Positions 20,650 through 29,543 are shown, counted from the first letter of the stretch. The stretch: 64,000 nucleotides of DNA from Nevskia ramosa DSM 11499 (GCF_000420645.1 NZ_ATVI01000005.1:852357-916356); one strand, 5' to 3'. Program-made: numbers and translations. The notes: generated by a model from the sequence alone, not told the origin.

Positions 20650-22097
20650 GTGGCGCAACGGCCATCAAGCTGGCCGATTTCCAGGCCAATGCGCGCGCCG
20701 CGCTGAAGGACCCGAAGCTGCGCGACAGCTTCACTGGCGCCATGGATTTCCTGATCGATCGCCGAGCCCAGCAGTTCCCGGATCTCGAAGCCTTCGAACG
20801 CCTGCGCAAGGTCGGAGAAGCGGTGCGTCAGCAGGCGCTGTCGAAGCTGCCGGAGCTGCTGGAACAGCTTGAAAACAAGCTCACTTCGCTCGGCGTGCAG
20901 GTGCACTGGGCCGAAACGGCGGCCGATGCCAATCGCATCTTCCTCGACCTCGCGCGGCGCCATGACGCCAGCCTGATGGTCAAGGGCAAGTCGATGGTCA
21001 GCGAAGAGATCGAGCTGAACCACGAGATGGCCGCGCAGGGCATCGAGTGTGTCGAGACCGACATGGGCGAGTACATCCTGCAACTCGATGGCGATCGCCC
21101 CAGCCACATCATCATGCCGGCCATCCACAAGACCAAGCAGGATGTCGCCGAGATCTTCCACGAGCACATCAAGGGTGCGCCGCTCACCGACGACGTCAAC
21201 GAACTGATCGCCATCGGCCGCCGCGCGCTGCGCGACAAGTTCTCGGCGGCGCGCATCGGTGTTTCCGGCGTCAACTTCATGGTCGCCGAGACCGGCTCGC
21301 TGGTGCTGGTCGAGAACGAGGGCAATGGTCGGCTCTGCACCTCGGTGCCGGACGTACACATTGCCATCACCGGCATCGAGAAGGTCATCGAGAAGCTGGA
21401 GCACGTCGCGCCGCTGTTCGCGCTGCTGACCCGCTCCGCCACCGGCCAGGCGATCACCACCTATCTCAATGTGATCACTGGGCCGCGTCGCGATGGTGAA
21501 AAGGACGGGCCGCGCGAGATGCACCTGATCCTGCTCGACAACGGCCGCACCCAGGCTTATCGCGAGGAGCGCTTCCGGGCGACCTTGCAGTGCATTCGTT
21601 GCGGCGCCTGCATGAATCATTGCCCGGTCTACACGCGGGTCGGCGGGCTCAGCTACGGCACGACTTATCCGGGGCCGATCGGCGCCATCATTTCGCCGCA
21701 CCTGCAGAACCTGAAAGAGACCCGGCATCTGCCGACTGCCTCCAGCCTTTGCGGTGCCTGCGGCGAGGTCTGCCCGGTGGGCATCCCGATCCCGGACATG
21801 CTGATGCGCCTGCGCGAAGCCGGCCGCCACAGCGCTGCGCAGTCCGCCACGCCACCGCAGCAGGCGCTGCGCGGGCAGGGCGAAGTGCGACAACTGGCCG
21901 AAGCGCTGGCCTGGAAAGCCTGGCGCCTGCTCTACAGCCATCCCGCGCTCTATCGGCTGCTGGTCTGGTTCGCCGCCCGCCTGAACTGGCTGACGCCGCC
22001 CTGGCAAGGCGGATGGACGCAGGCGAGGGCGCCATTGAAGCCGGCCTCGAAATCCTTGCGTGATCTGCTGGCGGAGCGAAGACGGCAACGGAAGTAG
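20646..22097 (+). CDS. lldF: Lactate utilization iron-sulfur protein LldF/LutB
   Basis: This 483-residue subunit carries two 4Fe-4S clusters: CIRCGACMNHCPVY and LCGACGEVCPVGIP, about 50 residues apart in the C-terminal third. The N-terminal LUD domain shows KGKSMVSEEIELN and VAETGSLVLVENEGN. It should pass electrons from lactate toward the respiratory chain together with LldE and LldG. It is the last gene of the operon and is followed by a hairpin. Confidence 0.94.
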   Translation: MSGATAIKLADFQANARAALKDPKLRDSFTGAMDFLIDRRAQQFPDLEAFERLRKVGEAVRQQALSKLPELLEQLENKLTSLGVQVHWAETAADANRIFLDLARRHDASLMVKGKSMVSEEIELNHEMAAQGIECVETDMGEYILQLDGDRPSHIIMPAIHKTKQDVAEIFHEHIKGAPLTDDVNELIAIGRRALRDKFSAARIGVSGVNFMVAETGSLVLVENEGNGRLCTSVPDVHIAITGIEKVIEKLEHVAPLFALLTRSATGQAITTYLNVITGPRRDGEKDGPREMHLILLDNGRTQAYREERFRATLQCIRCGACMNHCPVYTRVGGLSYGTTYPGPIGAIISPHLQNLKETRHLPTASSLCGACGEVCPVGIPIPDMLMRLREAGRHSAAQSATPPQQALRGQGEVRQLAEALAWKAWRLLYSHPALYRLLVWFAARLNWLTPPWQGGWTQARAPLKPASKSLRDLLAERRRQRK

Positions 22098-22116
22098 CGC
22101 TGCCGCTGCCGGTCTC

Positions 22117-22137
22117 CCCTCTCCCGGGGGGAGAGGG
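22117..22137 (+). terminator. Hairpin after lldF
   Basis: Nine-base arms CCCTCTCCC and GGGAGAGGG close a GGG loop 20 bases after the lldF stop and are followed by CTTTC. The U-tract is weak, but the position supports a terminator that separates the lactate operon from the next regulator gene. Confidence 0.6.
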
Positions 22138-22174
22138 CTTTCAAGCATCAGAAGTCTTGAAGAAGGGGAGTTCA

Positions 22175-24163
22175 ATGAACACATCGCAAAGCCACATCAA
22201 CACGGTGATGAACATCGTCGGCCGGCACGCCGCCGTTCCAGCACTCGCCGATGACAATCCGATCCACCGATCCTGGCTCCGCTGCTACAACGACTACGGC
22301 CTGAATCCTTCGAGCCGTCATCGCATGCAGGTGGAGTCCTCCGGCAAGCTGCGCGAGCGTCGAGAGCAGCACGCGCGCTATCTGCGCACGGCGCGGGCCG
22401 GCATGGAGCAGCTCTATGCCCAGGTCGCCGATCTCGACTACGTGCTGATGCTGGCCGATGCCGACGGCATCGCGCTCGATTTCCTCGGTGCCCAGGCTAC
22501 CGATTCGCCGTTCCGCGCCGGCCTCGTCGCCGGTGCCAACTGGCACGAGCAAACCGCCGGCACCAACGGCATCGGCACCTGTCTCGCCGAGCGCCGCACC
22601 TTGACCTGCCACAGCAGCGATCACTACTACGCCGGCAATCTCGATCTCAGCTGTGCGGCCACGCCGCTCTACGATCCGGAAGGCGAGCTGATGGGCGTGC
22701 TCGACCTGTCGACGGTCACCACCACGCAGTCGCGCGGCAATCAGCAGCTGATCAGCCGCCTCACCGCGCTCTATGGCCGGATGATCGAGGACGCCAACTT
22801 CATCCGCCATTTCGGCAATCGCTGGATCCTCAAGATGAGCCGCAATCCGGCGCTGGTCGACGTCAACGCCGAAGCCATGCTCGCCTTCGATGCCGATGGC
22901 GTGATCGTCGGCGCCAACAGCGGCGCCCGCAGCCAGTTGCAGCTGACGGTTGAAGGCGTGGTGCGCGGCAGCCTTATCGGCCACAGCCTCGCCGCGGTGT
23001 TCCGCAACCGCGCTGGCGACATCTGGCGGCTGGCGCGCGGCACCGAGGCCGACGACTGCGGCCTGCTCGAAACCTGGACCGACCAGGCCTACTACGGAAC
23101 GGTGCGCGGGCCGCGACGCGGCACCGCGTCCACCTCCAGCAGCAACGCTCCGGCCGTGCCCGGCAACGTCGCCGAACTGGAAGCGCTGGCCGACAACGAT
23201 CCGCAGATGAACCAGCTGATCAGCCAGGCCAAGCGTCTCGCCAGCCGGCCGTTCAACGTCCTTATCCAGGGCGAAACCGGCACCGGCAAGGAAGTGCTCG
23301 CCAAGGCCCTGCATCAGGCCAGCCCGCGCGCTGCCAGGGCTTTCGTCGCGATCAACTGCGCAGCGCTGCCGGAATCGCTGATCGAGAGCGAACTGTTCGG
23401 CTACCAGCCCGGCACCTTCACCGGCGCGCGCAGCCGCGGCATGGTCGGCCTGATCCAGCGCGCCGATGGCGGCACCCTGTTCCTCGACGAAATCGGCGAC
23501 ATGCCGCTGGCGCTGCAGACGCGCCTGCTGCGCGTGCTGTCGGAAGGCGAGGTGCTGCCGCTGGGCGCCGACAAGCCGATCCCGCTCAGCCTCACCGTGA
23601 TCGCCGCCTCGCACCGCAAACTGCGCGAACAGATCGCCGCCGGCCAGTTCCGCGAAGACCTCTACTACCGCCTCTCAGGTGCCACGCTGCACTTGCCACC
23701 GCTGCGCGAACGCCAGGACCGCGCCTACCTGATCCGCCGCATCCTGCGTGACGAGGCCGGCGCACTCGGCACCTCCGATTGGATCGCCCCGCAAGCGCTG
23801 GAACTGCTGCTGCACTACCGCTGGCCCGGCAACATCCGCGAACTGCGCAACGTGCTGCGCTATGCGCTGTCGATGGCCGAGACACGCGGCATCGAGATCG
23901 GCGATCTTCCCGCCGAAGTCCGTGACGAGGCCGTCAGCGCCGCGTTGACCGTCGATGCATCGCCCGCAGCCGCGACAGCGACGGCGGTTCCCGATGGAGA
24001 CGAATGTGAAGCCAACGGCGGCGAGGACCAGCATCTACTCAGCACCTTGCGCAGCCATCACTGGGTGATCAGCGAAGTCGCACGCGATCTGAACCTGTGC
24101 CGGGCGACGATCTATCGGCGGATGAAGCGCTATGGGATTGTGGTGCCTACGCAGTTTTGTTGA
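22175..24163 (+). CDS. AcoR-type sigma-54-dependent transcriptional activator
   Basis: This 662-residue enhancer-binding protein has an N-terminal GAF-type sensory region (about 60-200, with ANWHEQTAGTNGIGTCL), a central AAA+ domain with Walker A GETGTGKE (366-373), the sigma-54 contact loop as GTFTGA (413-418) and Walker B LFLDEIGD, and a C-terminal Fis-type helix-turn-helix (SEVARDLNLCRATIYRRMK). ATG at 22175 is preferred because AAGGGGAG precedes it. AcoR relatives often control acetoin or alcohol oxidation genes. A sigma-54 promoter with paired palindromes at 35.2-35.4 kb is a candidate target. Confidence 0.9.
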   Translation: MNTSQSHINTVMNIVGRHAAVPALADDNPIHRSWLRCYNDYGLNPSSRHRMQVESSGKLRERREQHARYLRTARAGMEQLYAQVADLDYVLMLADADGIALDFLGAQATDSPFRAGLVAGANWHEQTAGTNGIGTCLAERRTLTCHSSDHYYAGNLDLSCAATPLYDPEGELMGVLDLSTVTTTQSRGNQQLISRLTALYGRMIEDANFIRHFGNRWILKMSRNPALVDVNAEAMLAFDADGVIVGANSGARSQLQLTVEGVVRGSLIGHSLAAVFRNRAGDIWRLARGTEADDCGLLETWTDQAYYGTVRGPRRGTASTSSSNAPAVPGNVAELEALADNDPQMNQLISQAKRLASRPFNVLIQGETGTGKEVLAKALHQASPRAARAFVAINCAALPESLIESELFGYQPGTFTGARSRGMVGLIQRADGGTLFLDEIGDMPLALQTRLLRVLSEGEVLPLGADKPIPLSLTVIAASHRKLREQIAAGQFREDLYYRLSGATLHLPPLRERQDRAYLIRRILRDEAGALGTSDWIAPQALELLLHYRWPGNIRELRNVLRYALSMAETRGIEIGDLPAEVRDEAVSAALTVDASPAAATATAVPDGDECEANGGEDQHLLSTLRSHHWVISEVARDLNLCRATIYRRMKRYGIVVPTQFC

Positions 24164-24390
24164 ACGATCTGGTCGCTGCTGGTGTTGAGGATGGCATCGA
24201 GGTTTTAGAGCGTGACCGGCCGCCGACCTCCTGTCCGATCTCGGTTTGAACTACCGAGGATTCCTCGGCAGATGCCTCGCGACGGAATTCCTCGTCCTCG
24301 TAAAGGTTCTTAAGGTGTAGGTCGACGTTGCCGGCGCTGACCTCGAAGAAGAGGGAATCGGGCGGGAAAGCGGCCGGCTTCATGGCCGTG
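24160..24390 (-). pseudogene. Decayed fragment resembling RhuM-family proteins
   Basis: On the minus strand one frame reads NVDLHLKNLYEDEEF, then SSVVQTE and EVGGRSR, and a shifted frame continues NLDAIL. That order is like the N-terminal part of RhuM-type virulence/phage-associated proteins (LHLKN..., then YNLDAI). A frameshift and a stop lie between the parts, the start is missing, and the fragment ends against the sigma-54 activator gene. I read it as a remnant, with moderate doubt. It fills most of the 309-base gap 24164-24472; a CCGAGG/CCTCGG dyad is at 24254-24268. Confidence 0.45.
24364..24388. repeat. Short direct repeat, copy 1
   Basis: GGGAAAGCGGCCGG, four variable bases and ATGGCCG recur at 24916-24940 with three differences in 25 bases, all in the spacer. 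Each copy can fold through CGGCC and GGCCG. The two copies flank the small membrane protein gene at 24473. Confidence 0.55.
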
Positions 24391-24472
24391 CATCCCGCCG
24401 CGCAGTAGTTCGCGGAAGGCGGGATGCGTTTACGCTTTCTCTCCTTCCTGGAGCTGAACAAAAGGATCGACC

Positions 24473-24898
24473 ATGGATATCTACCGGAGTGTGCGAGTGA
24501 TCCTGCCTGCGGCGGTCGGGAGCGCGATTTATCTTGCATTGTTGTCGGGCATCTATTCCGTCGCGCCGTATGCCGACATTCCGGCCTGGTGGTCGCAGCG
24601 GCAGCCGCGCGGGTCGATTGCGGCCTTGTCGTGGGTCGCGTTCGTGGACGTTTGCGGAGCCTTGGTGGCCGCGATACCGGTGGCTGTTGTTCTTGCTCTT
24701 CTTGCCAAGGAGGGACGCGTCCGCACAGCAGTAGGAATCGGTGCCATCACGGCGCTTTGCATCGGCATCGGAGGGCTCGTGCAGTACGGTACGCCGCCGA
24801 GTCTCGGTGGTTGGGTGGTCAGGCTCGCGCAACTGATTTCGGTACTGTTGTCGGTTGCAGCAGTGGTCTTCTTGATCGGTGGGCGGAGGCCCGCGTAG
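24473..24898 (+). CDS. Hypothetical four-helix membrane protein
   Basis: I do not recognise this 141-residue protein. Four hydrophobic segments are visible (about 7-28, 53-76, 83-103 and 115-136), with short polar loops and no cysteine or obvious catalytic motif, so it is probably an inner-membrane protein. AAAAGGAT lies just before the ATG, which supports translation. It sits between a gene remnant and an AraC-family gene and is flanked by a 25-base direct repeat, so it may have arrived independently of its neighbours. Confidence 0.6.
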   Translation: MDIYRSVRVILPAAVGSAIYLALLSGIYSVAPYADIPAWWSQRQPRGSIAALSWVAFVDVCGALVAAIPVAVVLALLAKEGRVRTAVGIGAITALCIGIGGLVQYGTPPSLGGWVVRLAQLISVLLSVAAVVFLIGGRRPA

Positions 24899-24915
24899 AG
24901 CTAAAAGCCAAGGGT

Positions 24916-24940
24916 GGGAAAGCGGCCGGTTCTATGGCCG
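24916..24940. repeat. Short direct repeat, copy 2
   Basis: This is the second copy of the element at 24364-24388, in the same orientation, 552 bases further on and just after the membrane protein gene. It shares GGGAAAGCGGCCGG and ATGGCCG with copy 1. Confidence 0.55.
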
Positions 24941-24981
24941 CGCGTCGAGGCCGCGACATCGCACTTCGCCTCTGATCATCG

Positions 24982-26016
24982 CTAGGCAGGTTGCGGAAGA
25001 ATCTTCGCGTTCGCTTTCAAAGTACGTTGCTGGCTGCGCACGGAAGTGCCATGCCAGCGGCGGAAGGAACGGCTCAGCGAGGTCGGGTCGCCGTATCCGA
25101 GTCGCGCTGCCACCTGTGTGGCGTTCAGACCGGAATGCTTGAGGTACTTCTGGGCGAGATCGGCGCGGACGGAGTCCTTGATCGAGCGGAAGCTTTGTCC
25201 CGCCTGGTTCAGGTGCAATTGCAGGGTGCGTGTCGAAATCCCCAGGGCCTGACTCACGTCGTCTGCGGAGCATGATCCGTAAGGCAGCAGCGCGCGGATC
25301 AAACCCTCCACCTGAAGCTCGATCGGCGCCGCCGAGGATCCTTCGTCGTCGCGCAGCACCTTCTGCACGAGGGATCGCACATGCGGCTCCGCAGCCGAAT
25401 GGGGGCGGCGCAGGATCGCGGTGTCTAGTTCGATGGCGTTGTGTTCGCCGTTGAAGTGCAGATGGGGCCCGAATATCCGCCGGTGCAGTTGCAGATCCGC
25501 AGGCGCGTCGTGCCGGAAATGCACGCCTGGCGGCGTCCACCCTGGGGGGCCGTGCATGCGGATTTCGCCGAGTATCGTGGCGACCGCGAACTCCGACATC
25601 TGCACTTCGCTCTCGCCGGCCCCGATGGCGGCTGACCAGTGGAGGAAGCCGCCCGATTTTGTCGGCCGATAGGTCATCACCGCGGCGCTGCTGTAAAGGT
25701 CGAAGTGCTTCGCCAGGTCGATGCACATCTGCTCGACCGTCAAGGCATTGCGCAATAGCAGCCACAGCGGCCCGATCACCGCACCCAGATGGGCGCCCAC
25801 CGACATCTCCAGGCCGAAGGTTCGGCGCCGGCACGCGGTGGCCACCAGTTCGAAGAACGCCATCACGGCGCGGCCACTTACCAGCAGGTCCGGATCCGAC
25901 AGGGCGTCCATCGGAATGCCCGTCTTGCGGGCGATCGCGCCGGGTTTGCGTCCGTACTGGCGGATCTTCTCGGCGGCACCGCTCAGGATGACGCTGCGTA
26001 TCAACGGTCCGGCCAT
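24982..26016 (-). CDS. AraC-family transcriptional regulator
   Basis: This 344-residue regulator has an N-terminal arabinose-binding-protein-like domain of the OruR type (about 20-205) and a C-terminal AraC DNA-binding domain with two helix-turn-helix units (VSQALGISTRTLQLHLNQ and ATQVAARLGYGDPTSLSRSFRRW, about 255-325). It is divergent from the Baeyer-Villiger monooxygenase gene, and paired direct repeats before that gene look like its operator. It probably activates that gene in response to a substrate; the ligand is unknown. Confidence 0.88.
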   Translation of the reverse strand: MAGPLIRSVILSGAAEKIRQYGRKPGAIARKTGIPMDALSDPDLLVSGRAVMAFFELVATACRRRTFGLEMSVGAHLGAVIGPLWLLLRNALTVEQMCIDLAKHFDLYSSAAVMTYRPTKSGGFLHWSAAIGAGESEVQMSEFAVATILGEIRMHGPPGWTPPGVHFRHDAPADLQLHRRIFGPHLHFNGEHNAIELDTAILRRPHSAAEPHVRSLVQKVLRDDEGSSAAPIELQVEGLIRALLPYGSCSADDVSQALGISTRTLQLHLNQAGQSFRSIKDSVRADLAQKYLKHSGLNATQVAARLGYGDPTSLSRSFRRWHGTSVRSQQRTLKANAKILPQPA

Positions 26017-26029
26017 GCTCGGGCGCTCT

Positions 26030-26297
26030 AGGGTCTGTTGACATTACTTTGATCGCTGCGTTGCAGGTCAAAAAGCCGCCGGGCGAGGCGCGGACCGCAG
26101 GCCATAGCCAACCTATGGTCAAGGTTCGCAACGAAGTCCCGGCGGCTTTTTGGCCGCAACCCTTTGGGGCGGGATCGTTTTTGCCCATTGCTGCCTCTCT
26201 CGTCGCGCCAATGGAACAACCATTGGCCGCTCCTCGTTCGTTGCACTGGGCAAAAACGACCTCCGCCGCAACGACCAAAGTAATGTCAACAGACCCT
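26030..26297. mobile_element. MITE-like element with 22-base terminal inverted repeats
   Basis: The ends are perfect inverted repeats of 22 bases (26030-26051, starting AGGGTCTGTTGACATT, and 26276-26297). Inside are two nested hairpins: AAAAAGCCGCCGGG (26070-26083) with its complement at 26138-26151 around CCATAG/CTATGG, and CGTTTTTGCCCA (26176-26187) with its complement at 26247-26258 around CCAATGG/CCATTGG. The 268-base length and lack of a gene fit a non-autonomous transposable element. No clear target duplication is visible. Confidence 0.8.
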
Positions 26298-26305
26298 TGA
26301 TCAAT

Positions 26306-26339
26306 GCGGAATTTGCCAGATTATTTGCGGATTCTGCCA
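26306..26339 (+). promoter_or_regulatory. Paired direct repeats, probable AraC-type operator
   Basis: GCGGAATTTGCCA (26306-26318) and GCGGATTCTGCCA (26327-26339) agree at 11 of 13 positions and are 21 bases apart start to start, two helical turns on the same face. That is the usual geometry for an AraC-family activator bound upstream of a promoter. The sites lie 78 bases before the monooxygenase start and 8 bases from the MITE end. Confidence 0.6.
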
Positions 26340-26416
26340 AGTCCTGAGCAGCGTCGCCGGACATCCTAGCGCCAGCTCGCTCATCAGAGGCGGGTCATAC
26401 GCGTGAGGAGACCAGC

Positions 26417-29023
26417 ATGAACCAGCAGTTCGACGTCGTCGTCATCGGAGCCGGCTTCGCCGGTCTGTACGCCACCCACCGACTGCGTGACGATCTTGGA
26501 CTCAATGTCCTTGGCCTCGACGCCGCTGGCGGCGTGGGTGGCACCTGGTACTGGAACCGTTACCCCGGTGCGCGTTGCGACATCGAATCGGTCCATTACT
26601 CGTACTCGTTCTCCGACGAGCTCCAGCGCGAATGGCAATGGTCCGAGCGCTACGCCGGCCAGCCGGAGATCCTGCGCTACCTCGAATTCGTGGCGGACAA
26701 GTTCGATCTGCGCCGCTCCTTCCGGTTCGGACAGCGCGTCACCTCGATGGTCTGGAGCGAGGCCGATGCGCGCTGGACGCTGAGCACGGACACCGGAGAA
26801 ACCATCGTCGCGCGCTTCGTCGTCGCCGGCAGCGGCAACGTGACGGTGCCCAAGTCGCAGGCCGAATTTCCCGGCTTCGAGCGCTACAAGGGGCCGGTGT
26901 ACTTCACCGGCAGCTGGCCGCACGAAGGTGTCGACTTCACCGGCAAACGCGTCGCCGTGATCGGCACCGGATCTAGCGGCATCCAGCTGATTCCGCAGAT
27001 TGCGAAACAGGCCGCGCAGGTGACTGTTTTCCAGCGCACGCCGAACTACGCGGTGGCGATGCAGAACAAGAAGCTCACTCCCGAGCAGCAGCAGTGGAAT
27101 GCACAGAACGCACAGCAGTTGCGCGACAAGTCGCGGCTGCGTTTCCTCGGGGTGCCCTACCAGAACCCCGAACCCAGTGCGCTGGAGGTCAGCCCGGAAA
27201 CGCGGCGCGCGCGCTACGACGAGCTGTGGGAAAGGGGCGGCTTCAACCTGCTGGTATCGAGCTACGGCGACCTGCTGACGGACGAGCGCGCCAACGCCAC
27301 CGTGGCGGAGTACGTGCGCGGGAAGATCCGCGAGAAGGTCAATAACCCTTCGGTGGCCGAGATCCTGTGTCCCACGGATCATCCGTATGCGACCAAGCGG
27401 CCGACCGTCGAAGAGGGCTACTACGAAGCCTTCAATCGCGAAAACGTCAGCCTGATCGACCTGCGCGCCACGCCGCTCGAGGAAGTGACCGAGAAAGGAA
27501 TTCGCATCGGCGGCAAGGAGCATGAGTTCGATGCGATCGCGCTGGCCACAGGCTTCGACGCGGTGACCGGCGCGCTGCTCGCGCTCAACATCGTGGGCCG
27601 CGACGGACTGCGTCTGCAGGATCGCTGGGCGCATGGTCCGCGGACCTACCTCGGCATCGCGAGCGCCGGGTTCCCCAACCTGTTCACCATCACCGGTCCG
27701 ACTAGCGCCGTCATCCTCTACAACAACCCGCTGGCGATCGAGGATCACGTCAACTTCGCGGTCGACGCGATTCGGCATGTGCTCGACAAGGGCGCGAAGA
27801 CCTTCGAAGCGGACGAGGCGGCGGAACTGGCCTGGTTCAAGATGGTCAGCGACACGCTCAACATGACGCTCTTCCCGCGCGCCAACTCCTGGTACATGGG
27901 CGCCAACATTCCCGGCAAGCCGCGCAGCGTGTTCATGTTCGCCGGCTCGGCGCCGCTGTACCGCGAAATGTGCAGGGATGTGGTGGACCACGGCTATGCG
28001 GGCTTCAGCATCGACGGCGCACCGGCAGACCGCGTGCCGCCGATGGTCCGCATCGACGCCGGTGCAGCACTCGTGGTGGGCGCCATGCTGATGGAGGAAG
28101 CCAAGCCGCTCGAGGAATGCTCGGTCGACGAAGCACGCAGCGTGGTCGAGAGCTTCATCGCTCTGCAGAAGCCGGTGCCGGCGTCCGTCGAACGGATCGA
28201 GACCACCTATCCCGGTCCTGCGGACTCACGGCCGGTCTACATCTATCGGCCCAGGAACGCGAAAGGACCGCTGCCGGTGATCGTCTATCTGCACGGCGGC
28301 GGATTCATCGCCGGCAGCATCGACATGTGCGCTGGCGTCTGCGGTTGCATGGCTGACGATCTGCAGGCGATCGTGGTCGCGCCGAGTTACCGGCTGGCGC
28401 CGGAAGCGCCGTTCCCTGCGGCGACGGATGACAGCTTCGCGGCCCTGAAGTGGACGGCCGCCAACATCGCCAGGCACGGCGGCGATCCGAAGCGACTCGT
28501 CGTGATGGGCGAAAGCGCAGGCGGCTCGCTCGCTGCCGTCGCGGCCCAGCGGGCGCGCGATGAAGGTGGTCCTGTGCTGAGCGGCCAGGTGCTGCTCTAT
28601 CCAACGATGGATGCTGAAGCGAACACGCGATCGAGAGTCGAGTACGCAAACGGACCGGTGCTGAAGACCATCGCTGCGCTGGGTATGTGGGGCGCCTACC
28701 TCGGCGACATGGCCATGGCCGCGTCGCCACTGGCTTCCCCGGGCCGCGCAAAGTCGCTGGCTGGTCTTGCGCCCGCGTTGATCCTGTCTGCGGAGTGCGA
28801 TCCGACCTGCGACGAAGGCGAGGACTACGGCCGTGCGCTGCAGGCGGCTGGCGTGCCCGTGCGGATTCATCGCCTGGAGGGGCTCGTTCACGCCGTGTTC
28901 TACATGTCCCGCTATGTTCCGCGGGCGGCCGAGATCACCCAGCAGATCGCCGCGTTCCTGGCGTCACTGCAGGTGAAAAGCGAGGTGAAAGGCAAAGCGC
29001 CCGAAGCCGAGACGCTGGTCTGA
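26417..29023 (+). CDS. Baeyer-Villiger monooxygenase fused to an HSL-family esterase
   Basis: The first ~540 residues are a class B flavin monooxygenase that would turn a ketone into an ester or lactone using NADPH, FAD and oxygen. The evidence is the FAD motif GAGFAG (10-15), the Baeyer-Villiger fingerprint FTGSWPHEGVD (163-173) and GTGSSG (second nucleotide site). The last ~260 residues are a hormone-sensitive-lipase-type hydrolase: HGGG at 626-629, nucleophile Ser700 in GESAGG, Asp795 in DPTCDEG and His825. Both active sites look intact, so one chain could oxidise a ketone and hydrolyse the ester. GAGGAGA precedes the ATG. Confidence 0.9.
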   Translation: MNQQFDVVVIGAGFAGLYATHRLRDDLGLNVLGLDAAGGVGGTWYWNRYPGARCDIESVHYSYSFSDELQREWQWSERYAGQPEILRYLEFVADKFDLRRSFRFGQRVTSMVWSEADARWTLSTDTGETIVARFVVAGSGNVTVPKSQAEFPGFERYKGPVYFTGSWPHEGVDFTGKRVAVIGTGSSGIQLIPQIAKQAAQVTVFQRTPNYAVAMQNKKLTPEQQQWNAQNAQQLRDKSRLRFLGVPYQNPEPSALEVSPETRRARYDELWERGGFNLLVSSYGDLLTDERANATVAEYVRGKIREKVNNPSVAEILCPTDHPYATKRPTVEEGYYEAFNRENVSLIDLRATPLEEVTEKGIRIGGKEHEFDAIALATGFDAVTGALLALNIVGRDGLRLQDRWAHGPRTYLGIASAGFPNLFTITGPTSAVILYNNPLAIEDHVNFAVDAIRHVLDKGAKTFEADEAAELAWFKMVSDTLNMTLFPRANSWYMGANIPGKPRSVFMFAGSAPLYREMCRDVVDHGYAGFSIDGAPADRVPPMVRIDAGAALVVGAMLMEEAKPLEECSVDEARSVVESFIALQKPVPASVERIETTYPGPADSRPVYIYRPRNAKGPLPVIVYLHGGGFIAGSIDMCAGVCGCMADDLQAIVVAPSYRLAPEAPFPAATDDSFAALKWTAANIARHGGDPKRLVVMGESAGGSLAAVAAQRARDEGGPVLSGQVLLYPTMDAEANTRSRVEYANGPVLKTIAALGMWGAYLGDMAMAASPLASPGRAKSLAGLAPALILSAECDPTCDEGEDYGRALQAAGVPVRIHRLEGLVHAVFYMSRYVPRAAEITQQIAAFLASLQVKSEVKGKAPEAETLV

Positions 29024-29054
29024 GCCGCTGCTCCTCTGAACGGAGAATCCTGTC

Positions 29055-29543
29055 ATGTCGAACACCAGCGTTGAAGACGAACTGGCGATCACCCGCACGA
29101 TCCAGTTGGTCGCGCGTGCCTACGATCACAAGCGGCATCGCGAATTGCTTCCCAAGGCATTCGAGCAGAACGCCCGGCAGCACTATTACCTGCTGGGCCA
29201 GTTCGTCGAGTTTTCGATGCCGGAGGGTATCGATGTCGCCATGTCGTACCACGAGCGCTGTTATGCGACGCAGCATCTGGTCTCGCCGCCGGTGATCGAA
29301 TTCGAGAGCGATGGCAAGCTTGCGCGCACCACCAGCACCGTGCATGCCGTGCACGTGCAGATCCTGAAGGACGGAACGCGCGCCAACTGGATTCTGGGCG
29401 GCTACTACCACGACCTGCTCGCGCGTCATCCCGAGGGTTGGTGCATCCGCGAGCGGACGGCCATCGGCAGCTACGAGGAGGGCCAGTTCTTCGAAGACGC
29501 GCAGGTGTTTCCGGCGCTGGCCGATTACACCAAGCCGCTTTGA
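29055..29543 (+). CDS. SnoaL/NTF2-like protein
   Basis: This 162-residue protein resembles the SnoaL-like/NTF2-like alpha+beta fold, which includes small hydratases, isomerases and non-catalytic proteins. The pattern (N-terminal helices with a charged DHKRH segment, then strands containing TSTVHAVHVQI and NWILGGYYHDLLARHPEGWCIRERT) fits, but no specific function can be assigned. It starts 31 bases after the monooxygenase-esterase stop and is probably in the same transcript. Confidence 0.7.
   Translation: MSNTSVEDELAITRTIQLVARAYDHKRHRELLPKAFEQNARQHYYLLGQFVEFSMPEGIDVAMSYHERCYATQHLVSPPVIEFESDGKLARTTSTVHAVHVQILKDGTRANWILGGYYHDLLARHPEGWCIRERTAIGSYEEGQFFEDAQVFPALADYTKPL

Noticed and set aside
22172-23614. 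480-codon minus-strand frame opposite the sigma-54 activator
   Set aside because: The plus-strand protein has clear AAA+ and HTH motifs; the antisense frame has none.
26030-26297. Target site duplication of the MITE-like element
   Set aside because: Flanks CTA on the left and TTG or TGA on the right do not match at any reasonable boundary.
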